This document shows, piece after piece, positions 45,357 through 55,540 of a stretch of 64,000 nt of DNA; the first letter of the stretch is position 1; each line of letters begins with the position of its first letter. The translations under genes were made by a program, and so were the position numbers. The DNA comes from Faecalitalea sp. UBA4312. GTDB taxonomy: Bacteria > Bacillota_I > Bacilli_A > Erysipelotrichales > Erysipelotrichaceae. The DNA lies in NCBI GenBank assembly GCA_002394635.1, contig DGUK01000015.1, positions 16,340-80,339 of the forward strand. The letters run 5' to 3'. Below the pieces are notes generated by a model. The model saw nothing but the letters and a program-made list of their open reading frames with translations. It was not told where the DNA came from and searched no databases.

Positions 45357-46256
45357 ATGAATGTATTTGAAGTGAAACCTCAAGGATATTGCGGCGGTGT
45401 TCGCCAGGCAATCCAAAAAGCAATCGACTGTCGAAAAGCATATCCGGATCAGAAGATTACCGTTCTTGGTAATCTTGTTCATAATCAATATGTAAAAAAA
45501 GCGTTGGAACAGCTGGATATCCAAACAGTAGAAAATAGCCAGCGTACACGGTTGGAATTACTCGATGATATTCCCGAAGGCATTGTAATCTTTACAGCGC
45601 ATGGTGTTCATCCTGATGTCCGGACCAAAGCAAGAGATAAAGGACTGATCGTAGTCGATGCCTCTTGTCCATTTGTAGTACAAACGCAGGCAATAGTTTC
45701 TCAGAAACTGAAAGAAGGATACGATGTATTCTATATTGGTAAATACAAACATCCTGAAGCAGAATCCATATATCTGCTCAGTGATCATGTTCATCTGATA
45801 CAAAGCGAAAAAGACATTTGTGATATTAAAGCTGACAAAATCTTTGTAACAAATCAGACAACCATGTCCATTTATGAGATTGACTCTTTATTTCGTGCCA
45901 TACATGCTAAATATCCAAATGCTCAGATCCATGATGAGATTTGTAACGCCACCCGCGTACGTCAACAGGCTGTTCGAAACCTGGATCCGAACCAAATCGA
46001 TGCGTTGATAGTTGTAGGAGATCCTTCCAGCAACAATACGCGAAAGCTAGCCGCTACTGCATGGGAAAGCGGGATACGTACCGTTATCAAAGTGCAAAAT
46101 GTACAAGAGCTCAATATAGACGATCTGAAAGGAGCGCAGAATGTTGCGGTAACTAGTGGAGCCAGTACACCTGGTTATCTAACAAAACAGATCCTTCGCT
46201 TTTTAACAGATGACTCCCATCAAAAAGAAGAGATATGCATAGACCATATTCTATGA
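45357..46256 (+). CDS. ispH: 4-hydroxy-3-methylbut-2-enyl diphosphate reductase (IspH)
   Basis: Final MEP-pathway enzyme, a 4Fe-4S reductase making IPP and DMAPP. The 299-aa protein starts MNVFEVKPQGYCGGVRQAI, with the first cluster Cys in GYCGGV, the second in DASCPFV and the third in CNATRVRQQAV. The histidine/Glu residues in VHNQYV and AHGVHPD are also present. The start is fixed by homology. An in-frame ATG 12 codons upstream would lie before the promoter -10 box. It is convergent with trmK, and the genes overlap by 6 nt. Confidence 0.94.
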   Translation: MNVFEVKPQGYCGGVRQAIQKAIDCRKAYPDQKITVLGNLVHNQYVKKALEQLDIQTVENSQRTRLELLDDIPEGIVIFTAHGVHPDVRTKARDKGLIVVDASCPFVVQTQAIVSQKLKEGYDVFYIGKYKHPEAESIYLLSDHVHLIQSEKDICDIKADKIFVTNQTTMSIYEIDSLFRAIHAKYPNAQIHDEICNATRVRQQAVRNLDPNQIDALIVVGDPSSNNTRKLAATAWESGIRTVIKVQNVQELNIDDLKGAQNVAVTSGASTPGYLTKQILRFLTDDSHQKEEICIDHIL

Positions 46257-46270
46257 CATATCTCTTTTCT
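46223..46270. terminator. shared bidirectional terminator spanning ispH and trmK 3' ends
   Basis: AAGAGATATG (46228-46237) plus CATAGA (46238-46243) pair with TCTATG (46250-46255) and CATATCTCTT (46257-46266), a 16-bp stem with one bulged base and A/T tracts on both sides. Both stop codons and their 6-nt overlap lie in the 3' arm. Confidence 0.82.
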
Positions 46271-46898
46271 TTAAATATTCGATCCTTTTTAAAATGTTGC
46301 TTCTTTGAGGTTCTCCCACTTTTTTTAAAAGTTCGGTATATTTCTTTATTTCATCATGGATATACGACCGGTAATCTGTATCCATCACCGGATTTTTTCC
46401 CGTAACCATTTCCAGCTCTGTATAATCTTCTCTTTGTTCAGCATCGTAATCACAAACTATAATCGGATAATAGTGTCGATCATATACAACTTTTTCATAT
46501 ATTACCAGAAAATGGTGTTCCTGTAGATAGTGTCGCAGACTTTCAATATTCCGATGCGGCGATAAAATGTATCGTATCTTTCTTCCAGGATTCCCCTCTT
46601 GCAGGATCTGTTCGATCATTTTTCCACCCATGCCAGCAATAACGACCACATCCACATCGTCCGGAAGACCCTGCATACCATCCATTAAAAGACAGGAAAT
46701 CCTATCTTGCAGTGAAAGCTCCTCAATAGACTGTCTGGCATTTTCCAAAGGCTTACGGGCAATGTCGCATGCGTATGCTTTCGATACCTTTTTATCGTAA
46801 ACTGCTTGGCAGGCAATATAAGCATGATCACATCCGATATCTGCCAAACATTCTCCATCAATAACGGATACAATTTCGGACAGTCGTTTGGATATCAT
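46251..46898 (-). CDS. trmK: tRNA (adenine22-N1)-methyltransferase TrmK
   Basis: SAM-dependent methylation of A22 in tRNA. The 215-aa protein has an N-terminal Rossmann methyltransferase domain with [12 protein letters not shown] (about 18-29), the [12 protein letters not shown] motif (about 84-95) and a C-terminal coiled-coil end. It starts with a 4-nt overlap of the rpoD stop (ATGA), the dnaG-rpoD-trmK order known from Bacilli. Confidence 0.93.
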   Translation of the reverse strand: MISKRLSEIVSVIDGECLADIGCDHAYIACQAVYDKKVSKAYACDIARKPLENARQSIEELSLQDRISCLLMDGMQGLPDDVDVVVIAGMGGKMIEQILQEGNPGRKIRYILSPHRNIESLRHYLQEHHFLVIYEKVVYDRHYYPIIVCDYDAEQREDYTELEMVTGKNPVMDTDYRSYIHDEIKKYTELLKKVGEPQRSNILKRIEYLKKRDMS

Positions 46899-48034
46899 GA
46901 TTTAATAAAGTCTTTTAATCGCTTGGAACGATTCGGCTTTTTCAGTTTACGGATCGCTTTAGCCTCAATCTGACGAATTCTTTCGCGCGTCACATTAAAC
47001 TCTTTTCCTACTTCTTCCAATGTACGTGTACGTCCATCCTCAAGGCCGAAACGAAGACGCAATACTTTTTCCTCCCGCTCTGTCAATCCCTGTAGGATAT
47101 TATCAATTTCATCCTTCAGTAATTGATTGTTTGTATAATCATCCGGAGATAGAGTTTCCTTATCTTCAATAAAGTCTCCCAAATGAGAATCATCCTCTTC
47201 TCCGATCGGTGTTTCCAAGCTCACCGGGTCCAGAGCAATCTTTTGAATCTCACGAACCTTTTCTGCCGAAATATTATCCATCTTTTCAGCAATTTCCTCC
47301 GGTAATGGATCACGTCCCAGATCCTGTACCAGCTGTCTCTGTATTCTTGTCAGCTTATTAATTGTTTCTACCATATGTACCGGGATACGTATCGTACGCG
47401 CCTGATCAGCAATGGCACGGGTAATGGATTGACGGATCCACCATGTCGCATAAGTAGAAAATTTAAAACCTTTCTTATAATCAAACTTATCGACAGCTTT
47501 AATAAGACCACAGTTCCCTTCCTGGATTAGATCCAGAAACAACATACCACGACCAACATATTTTTTAGCAATGGAAACAACAAGACGTAAGTTGGATGAA
47601 ATCAAAATCTGTTTTGCTTCTTCATCCCCCTCCTGGATCCTTTTGGCTATTAACGGTTCTTCTTTTGGATCCAACAAAGGAATCTGCCCAATTTCCTTCA
47701 AATACATTTTTACAGGATCGTTGATCTTAGCGTGATTAGAATTGGCAAAAGAACGTTCCAGCATGGAAATCTCATCATCGATCTCATCCGCTTCTTCCTC
47801 ATTCAGATCGATTTCCTCGTCCAGATCATCTGAATCTAATGTTTGTGAATCCATAAAAGTCACATCGTTATCGTCACACCAATTAAATAATTCATCGATA
47901 TCATCATCTGTCAAATTCAGATCATTGATGGAATCCATGAATTCTTGTTGCGAAATCTGTTCGTTATTCTGACTTAACTCCAACAAGTATTCTTTTCCTT
48001 CTTCGATTGATTTAAATTTTTTCAAAGTTTCCAT
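46895..48034 (-). CDS. rpoD: RNA polymerase primary sigma factor (SigA)
   Basis: Housekeeping sigma factor. The 379-aa protein has an acidic region 1.1 (about 30-80), region 1.2 [16 protein letters not shown], region 2 with [17 protein letters not shown] and [12 protein letters not shown], region 3, and region 4 with [19 protein letters not shown]. The consensus -35/-10 boxes in this window match such a sigma factor. ATG 48034 has AAGGAAG upstream and lies 4 nt after the dnaG stop. The longer frame to 48073 overlaps dnaG. Confidence 0.96.
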   Translation of the reverse strand: METLKKFKSIEEGKEYLLELSQNNEQISQQEFMDSINDLNLTDDDIDELFNWCDDNDVTFMDSQTLDSDDLDEEIDLNEEEADEIDDEISMLERSFANSNHAKINDPVKMYLKEIGQIPLLDPKEEPLIAKRIQEGDEEAKQILISSNLRLVVSIAKKYVGRGMLFLDLIQEGNCGLIKAVDKFDYKKGFKFSTYATWWIRQSITRAIADQARTIRIPVHMVETINKLTRIQRQLVQDLGRDPLPEEIAEKMDNISAEKVREIQKIALDPVSLETPIGEEDDSHLGDFIEDKETLSPDDYTNNQLLKDEIDNILQGLTEREEKVLRLRFGLEDGRTRTLEEVGKEFNVTRERIRQIEAKAIRKLKKPNRSKRLKDFIKS

Positions 48035-48038
48035 ATTA

Positions 48039-49787
48039 TCATACTTCCTTTCGCCAGATATTTTTCTTTTCAATGATCAACGTATTTTTCTTCTGAGACA
48101 ATTTAGCTTTTTCTATCGGATCCGCCACTTCCACAATTTTACGATTTATACCATCAATTTGATCCTGGATAGTACATTCTTTGATTTTCAGTATACTGTC
48201 CTGGAAATAATCGGGATGAAACGTCTGGATTCTTTGCGGGTCATTCCAAATACCCATTAAAAATGTACGTATCTCTTCCTCGTCAATCTGCGCCATCAGT
48301 AAATCCATATCCAATGTATCAGCATGGCGATAAATGTCATAACAGTACAAGGATAATTGTTGGCAGCGTTCGTCTTTAAAAAATCCAATCTGGTTTCTAA
48401 AAAGTTCGGCTGCTGACTTACTGATCAAAATCATAGACAACACAGCTCTTTCAGCTCTGTAACGACCGGATTCCGGCAGCTGCACATAAACAGGCTGTGG
48501 TATTTTTTGACGGTCTGTTTTTTCTGGCTGTTTTACAGCCAAAGAAGAAAAATCAAATCCCGTCATTGTTTTTATACGTGAAATAAAAGCCGTTTTTTCA
48601 AATGTATCACACGTTACATCAATAACTGTAAACAATTCCTGCGCATAGGCTTTTTTATCTTCGTAATTCTCTAAATTGTATTTTGTTAATAAATAATCAA
48701 ATAAAAACTCTACAAAGGAGATGGTTCGCTCCACAAAATGAGCCAGTTCCTCTTTTCCACCGGCATCGAAAATTTCATCCGGGTCTTTTCCACTCGTATT
48801 TTTAACGACCTGGATATCCATTCTAGAAGCTATTGCCATTTTACCAAATTTGTATGTAGCATCCTGTCCCGCTCTGTCGCCATCGTAACAAATAATGACC
48901 GGTACCTGCATACGACGGATCAAGGCAAGTTGATTATCTGTGCATGCTGTCCCCAGACAGGCAACGCTTTCATGAATATCTGCTTTTTCAAAGGCAATTA
49001 CATCCATTGCTCCTTCAACCAGAATGCAACGGTGATTCCTGCGTGCAAATGGCAATGCTCTATGATAATTAAAGACAATATTTCCTTTTTCGTATAATAC
49101 CGTTTGTGATGTATTAATATACTTCGGAGCTTCTGATGCATCATTGAGCCGGCGGGCCGTAAAACCTACAGGATTCCCATGGGCATCATGAATCGGAATC
49201 ATAATACGATCCGAAAAAACCGCACGTCCATTTATAGCCAGGCCCGTCTGTTCCTGCTGTAAATCATCAATTTTCTTTGCTTTTAAAAAATTTACGGAAA
49301 GGGCTCCATCAGGCGCATACCCGAACTGAAATCTCTGAATGATATCTTCATTAATCTTACGTTTCTGTAAATAGTCCAAAGCTATAGCCCCTTGTGCTGA
49401 ATTCAATTCATATTGAAGGAATTGAATGTACGAAGAAAGAATCTTATACAGCGGCTCGTTCGGATCTGCCTTTTTTTGGTAAACGTGCTCTGGTAATGAA
49501 AGAGGATAGTGAATCAGATCAGCAATTTTATATACAGATTCCGGAAACGAAATCTGTTCCATTCGCTGTACAAAAGTAAATACATTACCTCCAGCTCCAC
49601 AGACAAAACATTTAAAAATCTGTTTATCCTGTGAAATAGAAAGACTGGGATCATGGTCATCATGAAACGGACACAATGCCGTATAGTTCTTTCCTCTTTT
49701 CGTTAAAGAAAGATAATGCGACATAATGTCCACAATATCTGCCTGTTGGCGAATGGCCTTTAAATCTTCTTCACGAATCCAGCTCAA
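48039..49787 (-). CDS. dnaG: DNA primase (TTG start)
   Basis: Synthesises RNA primers at the replication fork. The 582-aa protein has the N-terminal CHC2 zinc finger (C39, H42, C60, C63), the catalytic toprim core ([13 protein letters not shown], then [12 protein letters not shown]) and a C-terminal helicase-binding domain. The start is TTG at 49787, supported by GGGAGG 7 nt upstream and by [20 protein letters not shown] at the N-terminus. It lies in a glyS-dnaG-rpoD-trmK run. Confidence 0.95.
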   Translation of the reverse strand: MSWIREEDLKAIRQQADIVDIMSHYLSLTKRGKNYTALCPFHDDHDPSLSISQDKQIFKCFVCGAGGNVFTFVQRMEQISFPESVYKIADLIHYPLSLPEHVYQKKADPNEPLYKILSSYIQFLQYELNSAQGAIALDYLQKRKINEDIIQRFQFGYAPDGALSVNFLKAKKIDDLQQEQTGLAINGRAVFSDRIMIPIHDAHGNPVGFTARRLNDASEAPKYINTSQTVLYEKGNIVFNYHRALPFARRNHRCILVEGAMDVIAFEKADIHESVACLGTACTDNQLALIRRMQVPVIICYDGDRAGQDATYKFGKMAIASRMDIQVVKNTSGKDPDEIFDAGGKEELAHFVERTISFVEFLFDYLLTKYNLENYEDKKAYAQELFTVIDVTCDTFEKTAFISRIKTMTGFDFSSLAVKQPEKTDRQKIPQPVYVQLPESGRYRAERAVLSMILISKSAAELFRNQIGFFKDERCQQLSLYCYDIYRHADTLDMDLLMAQIDEEEIRTFLMGIWNDPQRIQTFHPDYFQDSILKIKECTIQDQIDGINRKIVEVADPIEKAKLSQKKNTLIIEKKNIWRKEV

Positions 49788-49801
49788 TGGTATCCTCCCT
49801 T

Positions 49802-51175
49802 TTAAAATTGAATTCTTTCGTTAATATAATCTTCCAGCTGATCCAGAGGAATACGAACCTGCTGCATCGTATCTCTGTCACGAACTGTTACACAATGATC
49901 CTCTGCTGTATCAAAATCTACCGTGATACAGAACGGTGTACCTATCGCATCCTGGCGACGGTAACGCTTTCCGATACTTTGCGCTTCATCGTATGTACAA
50001 GAAAAGTGTTTTGTTAAGTCATGGAATACTTCCATAGCCGGCTGCTGAAGCTTCTTGGACAATGGCAGTACCGCAGCCTTGTATGGTGCCAGATAAGGAT
50101 GTAATTTTAATACAGTACGTTCTTCCTTCTCCAGTTGTTCTACAGTCAACGCTTCAGACATGACCGCTAGGATCAATCGTTCCACACCAACGCTTGGTTC
50201 AATAACATATGGAATGTATTTTTCATTGGATTGAGGGTCAAAGTACTCTAGAGATTGCTTACTATGTGTCTGGTGTGCTTTTAAGTCAAAATCAGTACGG
50301 TCGGCAATTCCCCATAATTCTCCCCATCCAATTGGATCCGAGAAGAAATACTCAATGTCCTTTGTACCGTTGGAATAATGAGCAAGCTCTTCTTTAGCAT
50401 GTTCACGTAAACGAATGTTTTCATCGCTCAGTCCCAAATCTTTTAAGAACTGTACACATTGTTCACAATAATATTCAAACCATTCTAAATCTGTTCCCGG
50501 TTTGCAAAAGAATTCCAGTTCCATCTGTTCAAACTCGCGAGTACGGAAAATAAAGTTACCCGGTGTAATTTCATTACGGAATGATTTACCAATCTGTCCA
50601 ATTCCGAAAGGTATTTTTTTACGCATCGAACGTTGAACGTTTTTAAAGTTCACAAAGATTCCCTGTGCTGTTTCCGGGCGTAGATAGATAGCATTCTTGG
50701 CATCTTCCAGCACACCCTGATATGTTTTAAACATCAAGTTAAACTGACGAATTCCAGTAAAATTTTTTGCGCCACATTTTGGACAACAGATTTCATGTTC
50801 GGTAATATAGCTTTCCATCTGCTCATTGCTCCAACCGGCACAGTTCTCATCCGATGCATCTTCAATCAGCTGATCCGCGCGAAAACGGCTTTTACATTCT
50901 TTACAATCCATCAAAGGATCGCTAAAGCCCCCCACATGACCACTGGCAACCCATACATTTGGATTCATTAGAATCGCACTTTGAACACCCACATTATTCG
51001 GGTCTTCCTGAATAAACCGCTTCCACCATGCGTTCTTAATATTATTCTTTAATTCTATACCTAATGGCCCAAAATCCCAAGTATTTGATAAACCACCGTA
51101 AATTTCCGATCCCTGGTATACAAATCCTGAATTCTTCATGTGTGCAACAATGTCATTAAATGTAGCTTTGCTCAT
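49802..51175 (-). CDS. glyS: glycyl-tRNA synthetase (dimeric alpha2 type)
   Basis: Class II synthetase charging tRNA-Gly. The 457-aa single-chain protein starts [20 protein letters not shown]. It has [16 protein letters not shown], a zinc-binding insertion (CKECKSRFR and CCPKCG), motif 2 [20 protein letters not shown], motif 3 [14 protein letters not shown], and the C-terminal anticodon-binding domain. This is the eukaryote-like GlyQS form, not the alpha2-beta2 form. AGGGGT precedes the ATG. Unlike the other synthetases here it has no T-box, and only an 80-nt spacer separates it from recO. Confidence 0.96.
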   Translation of the reverse strand: MSKATFNDIVAHMKNSGFVYQGSEIYGGLSNTWDFGPLGIELKNNIKNAWWKRFIQEDPNNVGVQSAILMNPNVWVASGHVGGFSDPLMDCKECKSRFRADQLIEDASDENCAGWSNEQMESYITEHEICCPKCGAKNFTGIRQFNLMFKTYQGVLEDAKNAIYLRPETAQGIFVNFKNVQRSMRKKIPFGIGQIGKSFRNEITPGNFIFRTREFEQMELEFFCKPGTDLEWFEYYCEQCVQFLKDLGLSDENIRLREHAKEELAHYSNGTKDIEYFFSDPIGWGELWGIADRTDFDLKAHQTHSKQSLEYFDPQSNEKYIPYVIEPSVGVERLILAVMSEALTVEQLEKEERTVLKLHPYLAPYKAAVLPLSKKLQQPAMEVFHDLTKHFSCTYDEAQSIGKRYRRQDAIGTPFCITVDFDTAEDHCVTVRDRDTMQQVRIPLDQLEDYINERIQF

Positions 51176-51255
51176 TATCCATACCCCTTTTCTTTCATTT
51201 AGACATAAAGATATACTTTATAATTATACAACAAATTCTATACAAAAAGAAGTCA

Positions 51256-51981
51256 TTATCGAATCGTTTTTAAAAACTGTAAACTGTGTATTTGTGTATG
51301 CATGTAGTATTGATACCATTCGGCCCACTCTAGTATGTCATCAATTGTCCATGTGTACGTATTACAGAAATCTGAAATCCGATCTTCTCTAACATGAAAG
51401 AGTGAATATATACGTATCAACTCCTCTTTAGTCTGTTTCATAAACTGTCCGTGATTACAATTACGACATAAGAACCCACCATGTGGAAGTGATAAAGTTT
51501 CCAGGTTTCTTGTGGTGCCACATTGTACACAACCATCGATATACGGTGCAATTCCCTCTTTCATCAAAATATCCCGTAAACAAATACAAGCCCATGTATA
51601 CCCATTTCCATCCTGCTGATCAAAAGATTTCCACATGTTTTCTACCGCCATAATCAAAAAGGAGTCCATCATATGGGATCGAAGAATCTCGTGGATCAAT
51701 GAACAAGTGGTCTGCATGATTAGATCCTGTGGTATATGATAGTAATATTTCTGTGTATTTCCATAGAGTAACGAGTAGTATCCGTTTTGATCATGCAAGG
51801 TCATCGTTACACGAGAAAAAGGCTGACATATGAATCGATTCTTCGATGTCAGCTTTTGTACTCCTTTAGCCGTAACTGTATAGATACCTTGTTCATCCGC
51901 AATACGAATACGGCCATCATTTTCTTTATAAGGATCATTATCCAATACCAGTACGTTTTTATTAATCGTCACTGTATTCAT
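51256..51981 (-). CDS. recO: DNA repair protein RecO
   Basis: RecFOR mediator that loads RecA on SSB-coated DNA. The 241-aa protein has the N-terminal OB fold (NVLVLDNDPYKENDGRIRI, TVTAKGVQKLTSKN) and a C-terminal helical domain with the zinc cysteines CVQCG and CRNC (about 153-185). The ATG at 51981 is preferred over the TTG at 51990. It overlaps the era 3' end by 20 nt, the conserved era-recO order. Confidence 0.93.
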   Translation of the reverse strand: MNTVTINKNVLVLDNDPYKENDGRIRIADEQGIYTVTAKGVQKLTSKNRFICQPFSRVTMTLHDQNGYYSLLYGNTQKYYYHIPQDLIMQTTCSLIHEILRSHMMDSFLIMAVENMWKSFDQQDGNGYTWACICLRDILMKEGIAPYIDGCVQCGTTRNLETLSLPHGGFLCRNCNHGQFMKQTKEELIRIYSLFHVREDRISDFCNTYTWTIDDILEWAEWYQYYMHTQIHSLQFLKTIR

Positions 51982-52858
51982 CCATTCCAAATTTCTTTAT
52001 CTTATCTTCTTTATTCCGCCAGTTATTCTCCACTCGGACATATAATTCCAGATCTACGGATTGTCCCAGCTTTTTAGATATTTCATTTTGTGCATCCAGA
52101 CGAATAGCCCGGATCATTTTTCCGTTTTTGCCAATCAATATCCCTTTTTGACTTTTTTTATCAACGATGACTGTCATATGTAAATAAAGCTTATTTCCGA
52201 CAGATTTCCGATTCTCTAAAATAACCGCAACACTATGTGGAATTTCCTGTTGTGTTCTTGTTAAAATTTTTTCCCTGACAATTTCACATATTTGAAAATT
52301 CTCATCGTGATCACTAGTCATGTCACTAGGAAACAAAGGAATTCCCTCCGGTATATATTGATAAAAAACATTTAGTAATTCCAGCAGATTATCTTCCTTT
52401 AATGCACTGATAGGAACAATTTCGTCAAATTCATATTGAGAGTTCCAATTCATAAGCATTTCCATCATTTTCTCTTTGGATAATCGGTCTACCTTATTTA
52501 CAATTAGAATCACCGGTTTATGTAAAGTTTTGATCCGATCCAGTATAAATGTATCCCCACTCCCAAAAGACTGTGTCCCGTCAATGATCCATCCAATGCA
52601 ATCACAGTCTTCCATGGCCATATATGCATTTTTATTTAATACACGACCCAATGCCTGCTGCGGTTTATGGATGCCAGGAGTATCAATAAACACATATTGT
52701 GCCTCTTCCTTTGTTAGTATGCCGGCAATATTATTACGTGTTGTATTTGGTTTATCTGACATGATTGCCAGTTTTTCATGGCACAATGCATTCATCAATG
52801 TGCTTTTCCCTGCATTCGGTCTACCTACAATTGCAATAAATCCTGATTTATATGCCAT
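51962..52858 (-). CDS. era: GTPase Era
   Basis: Essential GTPase that binds 16S rRNA in 30S maturation. The 298-aa protein has G1 GRPNAGKST (about 12-20), G2/G3 in the TTRNNIAG and DTPGIHKP segments, G4 NKVD, and the C-terminal KH domain with IGKNGKMIRAI (about 247-257). Its neighbours ybeY-dgkA-era-recO are the standard Gram-positive cluster. Confidence 0.96.
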   Translation of the reverse strand: MAYKSGFIAIVGRPNAGKSTLMNALCHEKLAIMSDKPNTTRNNIAGILTKEEAQYVFIDTPGIHKPQQALGRVLNKNAYMAMEDCDCIGWIIDGTQSFGSGDTFILDRIKTLHKPVILIVNKVDRLSKEKMMEMLMNWNSQYEFDEIVPISALKEDNLLELLNVFYQYIPEGIPLFPSDMTSDHDENFQICEIVREKILTRTQQEIPHSVAVILENRKSVGNKLYLHMTVIVDKKSQKGILIGKNGKMIRAIRLDAQNEISKKLGQSVDLELYVRVENNWRNKEDKIKKFGMDEYSDD

Positions 52859-52870
52859 ATTCTTTCCTTC

Positions 52871-53215
52871 CTAAAAAATTTTAGGCAAAAAAATCATTAA
52901 TCCAACAACAGCCGCTCCAATACATAGAATAAATTCGGCACCGGCAGCCATATCCTTAATTTGTTTTGCCTGCTCATTTTTTTCGACAGATATATAATCC
53001 ACTATCCTTTCAATACATGTATTAAATATTTCCCCACATATGACCAATGAAATGAACAAAATCAGCCACATCCATTCATATGACGCAACATGAAAAAGAG
53101 AACCACAGATTATCGCAATACATGCAAAACAGAAATGAATTAAGATACTTTTATCTTGAACGGCATAACAAAGCCCGCTCCATGCATACTTAAACCTATC
53201 GAGGAACCATTTCAT
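52871..53215 (-). CDS. dgkA: undecaprenol/diacylglycerol kinase family membrane protein
   Basis: Small integral membrane lipid kinase. In Gram-positives the DgkA homologue phosphorylates undecaprenol for wall carrier recycling. The 114-aa protein has three hydrophobic segments and the conserved E-x(2)-N-x(2)-E pattern in GEIFNTCIERIVDYIS (about 60-75), plus KDMAAGAEFILC. It overlaps ybeY by 20 nt and is 12 nt before era. Confidence 0.93.
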   Translation of the reverse strand: MKWFLDRFKYAWSGLCYAVQDKSILIHFCFACIAIICGSLFHVASYEWMWLILFISLVICGEIFNTCIERIVDYISVEKNEQAKQIKDMAAGAEFILCIGAAVVGLMIFLPKIF

Positions 53216-53651
53216 TTAATATCACATCCTGTAATCCGAACATTTCTTTTTCCTCTTCCTTTGTCATGTGATCATACCCCATTAAATGAAGTAAACCGTG
53301 ACAAAACAGAAAACAGGCTTCCCGGCGTATAGAATGTCCATAGGCGTTTGCTTGATCTCTGATTGCCTGTACATTAATAAAAATATCCCCAAGTTCATAT
53401 TGATCTTCTTCCAGAAAGGCTACATCTATATCATCCTGTAAAGCAAAGCTGATAACATCGGTAGGTCTATCTACATTTCTGTAATCACGGTTAATTTCAT
53501 GAATTTGTTCCGGTGTCACATAAATAACTGATAAGCTCCAATTACCAGGCTTATCTAAAACTTGACAGGTCCTATCCAAAATCTTTTCAAAATCTTTCTT
53601 GTATCGATACACAGATCGATCTTTCGCTTGATTTGTAAATATAATTTCCAT
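53196..53651 (-). CDS. ybeY: endoribonuclease YbeY
   Basis: Zinc metalloprotein needed for 16S rRNA 3'-end maturation and ribosome quality control. The 151-aa protein has LSVIYVTPEQIHEINRDYR, RPTDVISFAL, and the zinc motif H-x3-H-x5-H in CHGLLHLMGYDHMTKEEE (about 117-134). No ribosome site is visible. A TATACT lies 7 nt before the ATG, so a leaderless mRNA is possible but weaker than for ispH. Confidence 0.94.
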   Translation of the reverse strand: MEIIFTNQAKDRSVYRYKKDFEKILDRTCQVLDKPGNWSLSVIYVTPEQIHEINRDYRNVDRPTDVISFALQDDIDVAFLEEDQYELGDIFINVQAIRDQANAYGHSIRREACFLFCHGLLHLMGYDHMTKEEEKEMFGLQDVILNEMVPR

Positions 53652-53707
53652 AACTCATAGTATACCCACTTCAACCAAAAAAGAAAAGACAGCTTTTTAA
53701 GAATTCT

Positions 53708-53818
53708 TTAGTCCGCGGATCCAACGATCGATGCCATATTTTGGCATAGATCACTTAAACCGGAAGGAACTTCTTGCCGCTTTTTTTCCATATGGTCCTT
53801 GGCATTGGATTCTTTCAT
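53708..53818 (-). CDS. possible 36-aa small ORF upstream of ybeY
   Basis: A 36-codon ATG frame (starts MKESNAKDHMEKKRQEV) lies in the 237-nt ccpA-ybeY gap. It has no Shine-Dalgarno and no family that I recognise. It may be only 5' untranslated sequence of ybeY. Low confidence. Confidence 0.2.
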   Translation of the reverse strand: MKESNAKDHMEKKRQEVPSGLSDLCQNMASIVGSAD

Positions 53819-53860
53819 GATATATTGCTATGTATTGTCTCTTATCTTAAAAGATCTACG

Positions 53861-53883
53861 AAAAAACAGCCCTCTTTGGGCTG
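53861..53883 (-). terminator. ccpA terminator
   Basis: Minus-strand CAGCCC (53883-53878) and GGGCTG (53872-53867) over a 5-nt loop, followed by six T's, just after the regulator stop codon. Confidence 0.9.
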
Positions 53884-53888
53884 CTTCA

Positions 53889-54896
53889 TTATTTGGTTGT
53901 GTTTCTCGGCATTTTACTGTATGCCATTTCGATATTGCGATTGTATTCAACGCTTTGATCATCCATCAACATTTTTGTTAATAACCGCATAGATACGGCT
54001 CCCATATCATATTCAGGAATCGTGTATGCAGATATATTCGGACGTACCATCATTAAATACTTATTGTTCAGAATACAGATCAGTTCAGAATCGTCCGGTA
54101 TGTTATATCCAGCTTCATGACTTGCGTTTAACATTGCAATGGCTTGTGAATCCCGCAATGTTATAACTACCTTGGTTGGTGTGTTATTTTTAAAATAATG
54201 CGACAAATAATTATAGGAACTCTTATAGGATTCATCATAAGAAATGTATTGATCAAATGTTTTTCCTTTTTCTTTAAAAGCTCTTTGTATACCCATCATC
54301 AATTGTTGCATCATACTCATATTGATTTTGTCTTCAACGATGGAAATATCGTCAATTCCCTTTTCAAAATACGAAGTAACCAACTCATAAGCCATCTTTT
54401 CAAAATCTATATAAACATTTCCTACATTTGTTAACTTTGTTTCCGGAATTTTGCTTCCTACTACAACCATTGGAATCTGGTATTCATTTAATACTTCCAT
54501 TTCCTCCTGAGAGAAATTATCGTTAAACAGAATCACACCATCCACTCTTGATTTAATAATGGACTCGATCACATCCTGCATCTTGGAAATACCTTTGCTT
54601 GTAGTATGAAACATGATGTTGTAGTTATAAATCTTCGCTACATCCATCAAACCATTTAAGATCTTCTCATTATAAGAGAATAGCTTTTCTCCCATTACAA
54701 TGGATATCGTTGTTGTTTTGGACAAAGCCAGACCTTGGGCGATTGCGTTTGGCTTGTACCCCAGTTTCTCAATTGCTTCCTGTACACGTAATCGTGTATC
54801 CTCACGAACTACATTACTGTCATTAATAACTCGACTTACCGTCGCTAAGGAAACATCTGCTTCTTTTGCAACATCATAAATCGTTATTCTTTTCAT
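53889..54896 (-). CDS. ccpA: LacI-family regulator, CcpA orthologue by synteny
   Basis: The 335-aa protein has the LacI helix-turn-helix and hinge (ITIYDVAKEADVSLATVSRV, then YKPNAIAQGLA) and a periplasmic-binding-like effector domain. The C-terminal VRPNISAYTIPEYDMGAVSM aligns well with CcpA, and the order murC-ytxG-ytxH-like-ccpA matches B. subtilis. The middle of the protein is diverged. For example, LICILNN replaces the usual IIGFDNT, so HPr-Ser-P response cannot be assumed. It overlaps the upstream gene by 4 nt (ATGA). Confidence 0.8.
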   Translation of the reverse strand: MKRITIYDVAKEADVSLATVSRVINDSNVVREDTRLRVQEAIEKLGYKPNAIAQGLALSKTTTISIVMGEKLFSYNEKILNGLMDVAKIYNYNIMFHTTSKGISKMQDVIESIIKSRVDGVILFNDNFSQEEMEVLNEYQIPMVVVGSKIPETKLTNVGNVYIDFEKMAYELVTSYFEKGIDDISIVEDKINMSMMQQLMMGIQRAFKEKGKTFDQYISYDESYKSSYNYLSHYFKNNTPTKVVITLRDSQAIAMLNASHEAGYNIPDDSELICILNNKYLMMVRPNISAYTIPEYDMGAVSMRLLTKMLMDDQSVEYNRNIEMAYSKMPRNTTK

Positions 54897-55540
54897 TCAG
54901 ATTCTCCGTTATCTTTATTTTTGATTTTATTAATTCCCGTATTGATAAATTCGTTCATTTTTGAAATAGCATCTTCTGCTACATCAACAGACTTTTTAAA
55001 TGTATCCGATTCACGGATTTTTTCAATCTGCTCACTGCCTTTGTCTACCAGATCTCTGACATTATCGTTTTTCATCAGAATATCCGATCCGGCTTTAATT
55101 CCGTCCGATACCAGGCCAACAGCACCATCAATAAAATCTTTTCCCGCATTTAATGTTGAACGAACTTTTTCGTTTTCTCCAATTTCAGAGATTTTCTCTT
55201 TTGTCGTATTGATGATATTCTCAATATCTTCTTTAACTTTGTCTTTTCTTGCACGTACATTATCTGCGTTCGCATTATTATTGATCCAGGAACGGAAATC
55301 CTCCAGCACAGATTTTATTTTTTCTTTCGCATTTTCTACTTCCTTTTCGGCCTGTTGATCGTCAGAATCTTCTCGCATTTCATCTAGTTCACGTAAAGCT
55401 TCTGCTTCCAATTCGTCGACAGACGTTTCATCGACGATTTCGATCGGCTCAACGATTTCTTCGGCAGTTTCTTCAACCACTGCTTCATCTTCTGCGACTT
55501 TTTCTACAATTTCTTCAACCGCTTTATTTTCTTCACTCAT
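54893..55540 (-). CDS. YtxH-like acidic helical-repeat protein
   Basis: A 215-aa, highly charged protein with no signal peptide or membrane segment. The first ~65 residues are rich in Glu/Val/Asp, and the rest is predicted helical. Four spaced units share an N-x-V/F-[RK] start: NADNVRARKDK, ENEKVRSTLN, NDNVRDLVDK and SDTFKKSVD, roughly 25-30 residues apart, suggesting degenerate helical repeats. Position between a DUF948-like gene and ccpA matches B. subtilis ytxH, but sequence identity to YtxH is not evident. Function unknown. Confidence 0.65.
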   Translation of the reverse strand: MSEENKAVEEIVEKVAEDEAVVEETAEEIVEPIEIVDETSVDELEAEALRELDEMREDSDDQQAEKEVENAKEKIKSVLEDFRSWINNNANADNVRARKDKVKEDIENIINTTKEKISEIGENEKVRSTLNAGKDFIDGAVGLVSDGIKAGSDILMKNDNVRDLVDKGSEQIEKIRESDTFKKSVDVAEDAISKMNEFINTGINKIKNKDNGESE

